DNA of 34,246 bases. Source: a virus. The stretch is taken from positions 1 through 34,246 of the IMG/VR virus record IMGVR_UViG_3300003886_000027, one strand, 5' to 3'. Numbering within the stretch: the stretch's first letter is position 1; the number at the start of each line of letters is the position of its first letter. The notes under the pieces are model-generated. The model searched no databases. It saw only the letters and a list, made by a program, of their open reading frames with translations, and had not been told where the DNA came from. Shown piece after piece: positions 21,325 through 28,624 of the stretch. Both the position numbers and the translations under genes were made by a program.

Positions 21325-21951
21325 ATGGCTGTTATTACTTATAATGGGAATATACCGCAACCTAATGATGATCCGTCTCAATCACAACCACTTATTCTGG
21401 CTAACTTTTCAGGCATATTTGATTTAATTGATATTAATCATGAGCCTTTCGACAGTGCAAATGCGGGAAATCATACAATTTTAACAATGACACTCCAGGT
21501 AGCAACACCAGTTGGACTGCCCGCTAATTTTATTAATATATATAATAAAGTACCCGCTGGAGGTAATGATAAAGTAACACTAGCTACTTCAGAGATGTTT
21601 ATTCAAAGATCCGTTGCGGGAGATCGTTTCCCTTTTACAGCTTCAAGTACGGGATATACCTATTTACCTAGTGGTCAATTAATAAAATATGGAACAGCGA
21701 CGGTAAATGGTTTTGATCAGACTGTTACGTTTCCTACTGGAGTTGATATACCGCCTTTTATAGTAGCACCTTATCAGATTTTTTTGACAGTTAAGTCTAG
21801 TGCAGATAATGCAGCTGGAGTTGATCAGGGAGTATCATTGGGATCGTCAGCTTTTACTGATTTAATTTTTAAAGTAAATGCATTTACTTTATCTACTCGT
21901 GCAGCCGCTTCTGTTACATTTAGATGGATAGCTATTGGGCTAGGAGTATAA
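21325..21951 (+). CDS. Tail/fibre-associated structural protein
   Basis: A 208-residue, low-charge beta-type protein. It begins MAVITYNGNIPQPNDDPSQS, QPLILANFSGIFDLIDINHE, PFDSANAGNH, a pattern seen in podovirus virion proteins where the N-terminus attaches to the tail. The C-terminal half (LPSGQLIKYGTATV, VTFPTGVDIPPFIVAPYQIF, VTFRWIAIGLGV) resembles the small beta heads that end many tail fibres. GAGGG lies upstream. Placement between neck and tail-tube genes supports a tail role; precise function unknown. Confidence 0.66.
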   Translation: MAVITYNGNIPQPNDDPSQSQPLILANFSGIFDLIDINHEPFDSANAGNHTILTMTLQVATPVGLPANFINIYNKVPAGGNDKVTLATSEMFIQRSVAGDRFPFTASSTGYTYLPSGQLIKYGTATVNGFDQTVTFPTGVDIPPFIVAPYQIFLTVKSSADNAAGVDQGVSLGSSAFTDLIFKVNAFTLSTRAAASVTFRWIAIGLGV

Positions 21952-21952
21952 A

Positions 21953-24193
21953 ATGCCACTCCAAAAATTTTTAATTGCTCCATATGGTCAAGGACTTACG
22001 AATGATGTAAAGCCATGGCTTATTCCAGATACGTCATTTGAAATGCTCAATAATGCGTATGTATTTAGAGGACGCATGAAAAAAAGATTTGGAAGCTCAT
22101 ATCTTAACTCTACTTCTAACAATTTGCAGTCTCGTTTACGGGTTAAAATTGGAACTACTACAGCAGGAGGAGCTTTAGGAGCAGTTATTCTACCTACTTC
22201 TATTGATTTTTCTGTAGGACAAGAATTTTCTATAGGAACCAATATATATATCGTAACTTCATTAGGTGCCGTTGCTGGAATACGGCAAGTTGCAGGTACT
22301 GGAACGATTACCTTTAATACAACTACAGGTTCAGTTTCAGTAGCCGGTGCTTTAGCTGATACTGATGTGTTTTTTTATCCTATGAGTCCAGTTCTTGGTT
22401 TAGTGAGTGTGTTAGACGATTCAATTGGAATTCGAGAACTTTATGGATTTGATCAATATTTATCGTATAAATATAATATTACAACCTCTAGTTTCGAATA
22501 TAATAGTATAGTAGCTATAAATACCGGAGCGTGGAAGGGAGCAACAACAAATTATTTTACTTCAGCTGCATTCAACAATGTAGATCCTGATCAAGACTTC
22601 TTGTTTGTCACAAATAATGCTGCATTCTCCGACGGTGTATTTTCTAATACGACTCAAAATGGTATTAAGTATATTGTTGAAGGCGCATCTACATTTACTA
22701 ATTTTTCTCCAGTAATTAGAACAAATTTAAATTTAACAGGTGCAAAAATAGTCCTGTATTATAAGAGTAGGCTTCTAGTTTTTGCGCCATGGGAATCAGT
22801 TAATACAGCGGGTTCTTTTAGTGCCCCTAAACAAATTCAAAATAGAGTGCGTTATAGTTGGACAGATACAATTACTGATACATCTAACTGTTTTTTAGAG
22901 CGTGTTGGAAATGGTGGATATATCGATGGGCCAACGGCTGAAAACATAATAAGTGTAGCCACTATTAAAGATAAGATAATCGTTTATTTTGAACGTAGTA
23001 CATGGGAACTGGCATCCACAGGTAATCCTATTGCACCTTTCGGATGGCAGAGAATAAATAGTACTATTGGATCTGAATCTACACAGGGCTCTATAAATTT
23101 TGATAATGTAAGCCTTACTATCGGAAATAATGGAATCTACGCATGTAATGGCGTTAATATGAATCGCATTGATGAAAATATACCCGATGAAGTATTTAAA
23201 ATAAAAAATATTATTGGACCTACACACAGAGTTTCTGGTATTAGGGACTATTTTACTGAATTAGTATATTGGACATTTCCTGATGCAATTCGTATATCAG
23301 GTACGGTAACACAAACATATCCAAACCGAATACTAGTGTATGATTATATAAATAGAACTTGGGCCTTTTTTGACGATTCAGTTACTACATGGGGATACTT
23401 TGAACAGACCCAGGGTTTCAGGTGGAGTACATGGAATAAATCATGGAAAAATAGTAACTGGAGATGGGACACACCACGAAACATACAGAGATTCACTAGA
23501 GTTATTGGGGGAAACGCTCAAGGTTATATTTTTCAGGTAGACCCTTCCGACAGTACTAATGCAGCGGCTATGAGTGTCGAGAATATGGTTGCACCAAATA
23601 CTATTACTATTAAAGAACATAATTTAAGACCTGATGAATTCATTAGAATACATGGTGCTTCAGGTATAACAAGTTTAAATAATGTTAATGTAAAAGTTAC
23701 AAATGTGGTTGATAAGGATACAGTAAAAGTAGATACTTTTTTTACTGGTACGTATACCGGTGCCGGGGTTATGGAAAGATTAAGTCGTATAGATATGAGA
23801 TTTAAACAATTCGGATTCTTTTTGTCTGAAGGAAAAAAATGTTCTATTCCGTTTATTGAATTTTATGTATCACGAACATCTAATGGGTTGCTCGCATTTA
23901 ATTATTCTACAGATTCTTCTGTTATTAATCTTACGCAGGATAATTTCTTTTCTGGAAGTAGTCTAATTAATACACAAAATCAGTATCTAGAAACATCACC
24001 ATATCCAACAATTCCATATGAAAAGTCTTTAGACAGATTTTGGCATAGACTTTATCTACAAGCAGAAGGCGATGTTATTCAATTTAGAATATTTGCTGAT
24101 GATACTGTTATGCGATCTGGACAAGCTGTTGATAATTGGTTTGAATTACATGCAATTCTTATATATGCAACTCCAGAAGGTACCCGTTTTTAA
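21953..24193 (+). CDS. Large tail protein, probable tail tube/nozzle
   Basis: A 746-residue protein starting IAPYGQGLTNDVKPWLIPDT, SFEMLNNAYVFRGRMKKRFG, a conserved start of large podovirus tail proteins with a beta-propeller-like body. Repeated blades follow (DDSIGIRELYGFDQYLSYKY, IKDKIIVYFERSTWELASTG, NRILVYDYINRTWAFFDDSV). Residues ~525-610 hold a small beta domain, NTITIKEHNLRPDEFIRIHG...KDTVKVDTFF, shared in type with the 329-residue protein. Length and order after the neck gene fit the nozzle that closes the portal channel. GGAG precedes the ATG. Confidence 0.74.
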   Translation: MPLQKFLIAPYGQGLTNDVKPWLIPDTSFEMLNNAYVFRGRMKKRFGSSYLNSTSNNLQSRLRVKIGTTTAGGALGAVILPTSIDFSVGQEFSIGTNIYIVTSLGAVAGIRQVAGTGTITFNTTTGSVSVAGALADTDVFFYPMSPVLGLVSVLDDSIGIRELYGFDQYLSYKYNITTSSFEYNSIVAINTGAWKGATTNYFTSAAFNNVDPDQDFLFVTNNAAFSDGVFSNTTQNGIKYIVEGASTFTNFSPVIRTNLNLTGAKIVLYYKSRLLVFAPWESVNTAGSFSAPKQIQNRVRYSWTDTITDTSNCFLERVGNGGYIDGPTAENIISVATIKDKIIVYFERSTWELASTGNPIAPFGWQRINSTIGSESTQGSINFDNVSLTIGNNGIYACNGVNMNRIDENIPDEVFKIKNIIGPTHRVSGIRDYFTELVYWTFPDAIRISGTVTQTYPNRILVYDYINRTWAFFDDSVTTWGYFEQTQGFRWSTWNKSWKNSNWRWDTPRNIQRFTRVIGGNAQGYIFQVDPSDSTNAAAMSVENMVAPNTITIKEHNLRPDEFIRIHGASGITSLNNVNVKVTNVVDKDTVKVDTFFTGTYTGAGVMERLSRIDMRFKQFGFFLSEGKKCSIPFIEFYVSRTSNGLLAFNYSTDSSVINLTQDNFFSGSSLINTQNQYLETSPYPTIPYEKSLDRFWHRLYLQAEGDVIQFRIFADDTVMRSGQAVDNWFELHAILIYATPEGTRF

Positions 24194-24203
24194 GGAGTCT
24201 AAA

Positions 24204-24710
24204 ATGATATGGATAATAATGTTTGGAGTATTATCTTTATATGGAGCAGATAGTTATGTTGTTACTGTTGTAGAGGGAAGTTTACCCACAAGCAATATAT
24301 ATAATGGATCATCATTAAGTAGCCATGAAGAACTTGCTGAATTTATGATTAGTAACTATTTTCAAGGAAATGGCCAAGAGGTACGCAATGCAATTCGTCC
24401 TTTTTTGATTTCACGATTACAAACAAGACGCCCATCATCTCTTCCAAAGTTTAGTCAATCAATAAAAAGTTCAGATTCTTCAGATAAATCAGAATTATCT
24501 ATGGCAGATCATTCTTTTATTGCAGAACATGTTAGTAGTGCAATTGAAGAAGCGATTTTAGAAGAACGACGAAGATCAGAAAAAGATATTAGAAGAGCTA
24601 AAGGTGAATTGCCAACTACAAAAGTCACTATTATTGCAGGTGTATTTTCTCTTCTTACTGCAGCTATTACAGCAGGAATCACTTTAGGTGCTACATTACT
24701 TACAAAATAA
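24204..24710 (+). CDS. Exported protein with C-terminal membrane helix
   Basis: A 168-residue protein. ATG 24204 follows AAGGAG; an upstream in-frame start inside the tail gene is rejected. The N-terminus MIWIIMFGVLSLYGADS is a likely signal peptide. A Ser-rich linker (LPKFSQSIKSSDSSDKSELS) leads to a charged coiled coil (VSSAIEEAILEERRRSEKDI) and the C-terminal hydrophobic helix IIAGVFSLLTAAITAGITLG. Signal, periplasmic coil and terminal membrane helix resemble a fusion-type (spanin-like) or channel protein. It is one of three possible lysis or envelope proteins in the genome, but no family was recognised. Confidence 0.7.
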   Translation: MIWIIMFGVLSLYGADSYVVTVVEGSLPTSNIYNGSSLSSHEELAEFMISNYFQGNGQEVRNAIRPFLISRLQTRRPSSLPKFSQSIKSSDSSDKSELSMADHSFIAEHVSSAIEEAILEERRRSEKDIRRAKGELPTTKVTIIAGVFSLLTAAITAGITLGATLLTK

Positions 24711-24734
24711 ATAGTCCCATATATGATTAGTTTT

Positions 24735-25274
24735 TTAATTTCTTATAAATTGAATTGTTATATTACTGATATCATATGAACTCCAATTTTTACCTACGGT
24801 TATATATATATTGGTATTATCTATTCTTACACCTATATTTTCATTTAATACGGGAGATGAATAAGGTAGTGGTATGGAATCATTCGTAGAACTATTTGTA
24901 GCTGCCCCAATAATACGAGTGCTTGTAATTACATCATTACTAAAATCAATACCATGAGCAATTGTTTTGGTTCCTGATGCAGGTAGCGCATTTGTTTCTA
25001 TCCAAACCCGAGATTCTATTTTATCTTTAACAGATGATTTATCGTTTATATTAAATGAAAAAGCGTTTCCAGATATTATTTCTATCTGAGAGTATGATCC
25101 GATTTCTCGTTGGTTAATGGCTATAGCATGTGCTGTAATTGTATCACGTAATCTTACCAGAAATTCTTTGAATTCATCACTTTCTATATCCATATCCATT
25201 ATTATGTGTGTATCATAGAATGGGGTTGTAGAAAGGAAAAAACCTTGGGAAAAGTTTGGAAACTGTTTTGGCAT
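24735..25274 (-). CDS. Tail-tip/fibre-type protein encoded on the opposite strand
   Basis: A 179-residue protein read leftwards inside an otherwise rightward structural block. MPKQFPNFSQGFFLSTTPFY at the start and the end pattern KTIAHGIDF, TRIIGAATN, SIPLPYSS, NENIGVRIDNTNIYITVGKN followed by WSSYDISNITIQFI match a recurrent phage structural protein with a beta-sandwich end (…IAHGI…R-I-x-G…IPLPY…I…T-N-I-x-I). AAGGA precedes its ATG on the minus strand, and a TATAAT lies at 25293-25288, so it has its own transcription. It is convergent with the 168-residue gene (24 bp apart) and divergent from the gene at 25348. Confidence 0.72.
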   Translation of the reverse strand: MPKQFPNFSQGFFLSTTPFYDTHIIMDMDIESDEFKEFLVRLRDTITAHAIAINQREIGSYSQIEIISGNAFSFNINDKSSVKDKIESRVWIETNALPASGTKTIAHGIDFSNDVITSTRIIGAATNSSTNDSIPLPYSSPVLNENIGVRIDNTNIYITVGKNWSSYDISNITIQFIRN

Positions 25275-25347
25275 TATAGTCCTTGTTATTATAGCTAAAA
25301 CATATTAGTTTTATTTAAAATATGGGCTTCGTCTCTAAGGATTAAAT

Positions 25348-26211
25348 ATGGCATGTAAAAATGGAATTTGTAAACCTTCAAAACAACAAAAACGTGCAGC
25401 AAAAAATGCTCCTGTTGATAGCGCAAGAACTATAAGTGGTAATAAACCACCATTTAAGAGTTCTTCATTAGCTACAGTAACGCCCGAACAAAAAAAGATC
25501 TTTGATGCTTTAGGGTCTGAAGGATATAATCGCCTAATGTCCTTATTAGATGAAGGAGCTCCACAAGGCATTGATTTTGGCCCTCAATTACAAGGGTTAC
25601 TAGGGGGCGGTCAAAGATCTCCATATCAAGGATTTCCTCAATCGGATATAAATAGTTTATTGGGAGGAGTCCCACCTCAATTATCTCAATCATTTGATTT
25701 TTCACCTATTAGAGAGGACGCGCTTGCAAGTTTTGATCAAAGAACAACACCCCTAATTAGAGAAAAATTTGCTCAAATGAATGCTGGAAGATCTTCTGGT
25801 AGAGAGCAGGCTTTATCGCAAGCTAGACAGGACCTTGAACGAGGATTGGGTTCTCAACAGGCTCAGTTTCAACAACAAAGTCAACGAAATCTAGTAGATT
25901 TGTTCACCAATCGTCAAAGTAACCTAACTTCACTATTAAAAGATTTTGGAGGCCTTACTACACAACAAGGTCTTGGACAATTATCCTCACTAACTAATTT
26001 ATACAATACTGGAACTGGTCAACAAAGTAATCAATATAATACGCAGCTACAAACGTTGTTGAATATGCTGAATCTAAGTGGAAGACCACAGTTTGAAAAT
26101 GTTGTATCATCTCCAGGTTTATCTAAAGGCACAAAAACCTTAAATTGGTTAACAGGTCTGGGTGGTACATTGGCGGCAGGCGCCAAAGCTGCCGCACCAT
26201 TTTTTATATAA
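25348..26211 (+). CDS. Internal virion (ejection-type) protein
   Basis: A 287-residue Gln/Ser/Gly-rich protein. It starts MACKNGICKPSKQQKRAAKN, then a helical part (TPEQKKIFDALGSEGYNRLM), a Gly-rich linker, and a long Gln-rich coiled region (REQALSQARQDLERGLGSQQ, AQFQQQSQRNLVDLFTNRQS). The C-terminus LNWLTGLGGTLAAGAKAAAP is hydrophobic and could enter a membrane. These are the usual properties of podovirus proteins stored in the capsid and ejected with DNA to span the cell envelope. AAGGA precedes the ATG; the large 608-residue gene follows after 9 bp. Confidence 0.7.
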   Translation: MACKNGICKPSKQQKRAAKNAPVDSARTISGNKPPFKSSSLATVTPEQKKIFDALGSEGYNRLMSLLDEGAPQGIDFGPQLQGLLGGGQRSPYQGFPQSDINSLLGGVPPQLSQSFDFSPIREDALASFDQRTTPLIREKFAQMNAGRSSGREQALSQARQDLERGLGSQQAQFQQQSQRNLVDLFTNRQSNLTSLLKDFGGLTTQQGLGQLSSLTNLYNTGTGQQSNQYNTQLQTLLNMLNLSGRPQFENVVSSPGLSKGTKTLNWLTGLGGTLAAGAKAAAPFFI

Positions 26212-26220
26212 GGAACATAG

Positions 26221-28047
26221 ATGGCTACTTTTATTCCAGGACGTCCAGATATATCTGAGGTATTTAGAAAACAATTTCCTGATATGTTACAATCCGTGGC
26301 TGATACGACAAAGTTTATATCTTTACTTAAACAACAAAAAGCAGAAAATAAACGAATTGAGGCGGAGAAATCTGAGCTTGATAAAGCATTTAATGCCGCA
26401 AATATAAACCCTAATCTACCATTTAATGAAAAAATGAGATTATTAAAGAGATCTGAAAAATTTGCTGATCAAATTCAAATGGCCGAGCTTAAACAAAGCA
26501 TGAAGCCACAAAGCATGTTAGAGATGCTTGGATCGTATCTAAAAGGAGAAGACTCTCAGCGTGGTGAATTAAGTAGACAGCCACAACAATTTGGGGGAAT
26601 TCAAGCTGATGATGGATTAATACATTTAAATATAGGTGGTAATGACGTAGAATTAGATCCTGAAAATGTAACCCCAGAAATGAGACAAAGCCTAGAGGCT
26701 CAAGGGATAGATCTACCTCTTCCAAATACTGGATCATCAGTAGGACAATTGTTATCATCAGCAGGTGTAGGGCTAGGATCTAGACTTGGTGGAATATTTG
26801 GAGATATAGCCGATGTAGCAAGTAGTGGATTAAGTTATTTAGAACCCTCTCAAGATCCAGATCAAAGAGCTCAAATGCAACAAGTTTGGCAAAAAAGAAT
26901 GGAACAATCAGAACCAGGAACTCCAGAATATGAAGATGCAAAATTATATGCTGAATCATTAAGCAAACCAGATGTCTCTATTACTGATATACAGCAATAT
27001 ACTCCTAGTACCCAAAATATAAAAAAAATAATATCTAAAGCTGCTAAGGGAACATTTTTAGAACCTTATGTTACACCGCAAACACAAACTCAAAAACAAG
27101 CAGAACGCATAGGAGATATGATTGGACTTGTAACAAATCCAAGTGCCTCTCTTGCCAAAGGTGGTGCATTAAATTTAGTAAAAGATTTAGCAAAAGGAAC
27201 TGGTGTAGCTTTAGGAGCAGATGTAGCTGGATGGATGACACAAAGGTCTACCGGTAGCGAATTGCTTGGAGATATTGTTCGTAATGGTTCTCTATTAACT
27301 TATAATCTTTTCCCAGGAATGATGAATAAAGCGGCTGCTGATAAATATAAGAAATTTGATAAAAAAGTAATAGAACCGGCTTTAAAAACCAATAAAATGG
27401 TAGATCCTAAACTAATGGAGAAATCTTTTTCAGATATAGATAAAGATATTGGACGACTTATTCCAGGATCAGAAGCTCATAGTAAATTATATCCATATGC
27501 TGCACGATTAGATGAAATGATGCGTCAACCGCAAGGAATAGATCCTCAAGGGTTATTGAATAATACAAAAGAAATGACGAGAAATTTAAAAAATATTCCT
27601 GAAGAGGGAAAACGCATTTATGAAAAAATGCTTTCCATGCAAGAAAATGCTCTTACAAAATTTGGAAATAAAATTTCTCCTAATTCTGGAAATATCTTTA
27701 AAGATGCAATAGGCATAGAAAAAGCAGATTCTTTAGCCTCTCAAGTATTTGATAAAGTTCCTAATATGTTACGACCACGAAATGCAGGAATAGGATCTGC
27801 TATCTGGCTAGCGGGTGGATTCCCTATTTTGGTGAAAGCTGGACTTGGATATGCAGGTTCAAAGTATGTTTCAGAGATGTTAAAAAGTCCAGGAATGCGT
27901 ACTCTTATAGGACAAGCTTTTAAGGCTTCATCATCAAATAACGCAAGACTCCTTAATGATCTAGCTCGTAAAATAGACAAGAAAGCTCAGAAAGTTGATC
28001 CAGCTACTTATCAACTTCTAATGGCAACAATGAATAAACAAAAATAG
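26221..28047 (+). CDS. Large internal virion (ejection-type) protein
   Basis: A 608-residue protein, mostly helical and Gln/Lys/Asp-rich, with AAGGAACATAG before ATG. Residues ~1-100 are charged helices (LKQQKAENKRIEAEKSELDK), ~170-200 contain a Gly-rich amphipathic stretch (LLSSAGVGLGSRLGGIFGDI), and ~515-545 another hydrophobic stretch (AIWLAGGFPILVKAGLGYAG). The C-terminus is basic (ARKIDKKAQKVDPATYQLLM). Large size, low-complexity helices and patchy hydrophobic segments next to another ejection-type gene fit a protein that builds the DNA-delivery channel. No lysozyme or peptidase motif seen. Confidence 0.7.
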   Translation: MATFIPGRPDISEVFRKQFPDMLQSVADTTKFISLLKQQKAENKRIEAEKSELDKAFNAANINPNLPFNEKMRLLKRSEKFADQIQMAELKQSMKPQSMLEMLGSYLKGEDSQRGELSRQPQQFGGIQADDGLIHLNIGGNDVELDPENVTPEMRQSLEAQGIDLPLPNTGSSVGQLLSSAGVGLGSRLGGIFGDIADVASSGLSYLEPSQDPDQRAQMQQVWQKRMEQSEPGTPEYEDAKLYAESLSKPDVSITDIQQYTPSTQNIKKIISKAAKGTFLEPYVTPQTQTQKQAERIGDMIGLVTNPSASLAKGGALNLVKDLAKGTGVALGADVAGWMTQRSTGSELLGDIVRNGSLLTYNLFPGMMNKAAADKYKKFDKKVIEPALKTNKMVDPKLMEKSFSDIDKDIGRLIPGSEAHSKLYPYAARLDEMMRQPQGIDPQGLLNNTKEMTRNLKNIPEEGKRIYEKMLSMQENALTKFGNKISPNSGNIFKDAIGIEKADSLASQVFDKVPNMLRPRNAGIGSAIWLAGGFPILVKAGLGYAGSKYVSEMLKSPGMRTLIGQAFKASSSNNARLLNDLARKIDKKAQKVDPATYQLLMATMNKQK

Positions 28048-28049
28048 GA

Positions 28050-28193
28050 TTATTCTGGACAGAAGAAACAGAAAAATATGAGCATCGCCCACCCCATAAT
28101 CATTCGATCGCCACATGCTCCCCCAAATAGAATACATAATGATCCTATTACGAACACAATTACACCTTTTTCATAGTATTTAGAGTTTTCCAT
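28050..28193 (-). CDS. 47-residue membrane protein
   Basis: A short minus-strand gene with GAGG six to seven bases before its ATG. It encodes MENSKYYEKGVIVFVIGSLC, ILFGGACGDRMIMGWAMLIF, FCFFCPE: a charged start and two short hydrophobic segments separated by GDR, so probably a helical hairpin in the inner membrane. The size and topology would suit a small holin or a host-modifying membrane peptide. It begins only 17 bp after the 3' end of the tRNA gene and probably shares its transcript. It ends two bases beyond the stop of the convergent 608-residue gene. Confidence 0.68.
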   Translation of the reverse strand: MENSKYYEKGVIVFVIGSLCILFGGACGDRMIMGWAMLIFFCFFCPE

Positions 28194-28209
28194 AATCAAC
28201 CTCATTTAG

Positions 28210-28285
28210 TGGTAGCCTAGGAGGGAATCGAACCCTCTTCTTCAGGATGAAAACCTGACGATCTTAACCAATAATCCACAAGGCC
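28210..28285 (-). tRNA. tRNA-Glu (UUC) with encoded CCA
   Basis: 76 nt on the minus strand folds as a full cloverleaf: acceptor GGCCUUG/CUAGGCU with one U-U mismatch, D stem GAUU/GAUC, anticodon stem UCAGG/CCUGA with loop UUUUCAU (anticodon UUC), T stem GAGGG/CCCUC with loop UUCGAUU, discriminator A and an encoded CCA end. It reads GAA/GAG, abundant in this A+T-rich genome. It lies between two minus-strand protein genes. The encoded CCA and complete fold suggest it is functional. Confidence 0.95.
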
Positions 28286-28336
28286 GTATATATCAATAAC
28301 TATTAATAATGTACCATAATTAACAAGGTAATGCAA

Positions 28337-28501
28337 CTACTTATCATTACAGTGAAATAGGTCTGTTACCACTAGTTTAACCAAAGTCATTCTAACCAAA
28401 ACACTCAAAGATTTACCCTGAATTTTAGCCAAAAGTGAAAGTTGTTTGTGTAGCTCTTCTGGAATATCAATCGATAATCTTCGTCTATATGGATACTTCA
28501 T
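28337..28501 (-). CDS. Ribbon-helix-helix (Arc/CopG-type) regulator
   Basis: A 54-residue minus-strand gene, MKYPYRRRLSIDIPEELHKQ, LSLLAKIQGKSLSVLVRMTL, VKLVVTDLFHCNDK. RRLSIDIPEELHKQL is the strand plus first helix of the ribbon-helix-helix fold, and GKSLSVLVRMTLVKLV is the turn and second helix. Such proteins are dimeric repressors of phages and plasmids (Arc, CopG, ParG types). AAGAG precedes the ATG and an extended -10 promoter lies 50 bp upstream. It is first in a short minus-strand group with the tRNA and the 47-residue membrane gene and is probably self-regulating. Confidence 0.83.
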   Translation of the reverse strand: MKYPYRRRLSIDIPEELHKQLSLLAKIQGKSLSVLVRMTLVKLVVTDLFHCNDK

Positions 28502-28550
28502 TAATTCTCTTTTCAATATGAAACATTATCTCAAAGAATGTCACAAACCA

Positions 28551-28559
28551 ATTATAGCA
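28551..28559 (-). promoter_or_regulatory. Extended -10 promoter for the minus-strand RHH-tRNA group
   Basis: On the minus strand TGCTATAAT (28559-28551) is an extended -10 box with no obvious -35 partner. RNA would start near 28544 and read the RHH gene, the tRNA-Glu and the 47-residue gene. Confidence 0.55.
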
Positions 28560-28624
28560 ATTTATGGAAAATATACCGTAGCTGTGGTTAGATAATAAAA
28601 ATTCTAACTTTATAGGAGAAAAAC

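Noticed and set aside
24711-25282. ATAGTCC direct repeats and short CCCATAT/ATATGGG inverted repeats around the minus-strand gene, as in an invertible or transposed cassette
   Set aside because: Only 7 bp each, the context is A+T-rich, and ATAGTCC also occurs in an unrelated terminator at 19481. No recombinase was found.
28210-28285. tRNA as a prophage attachment site
   Set aside because: The tRNA is complete and functional-looking, and no integrase gene was recognised; a partial tRNA end would be expected beside an integrase.
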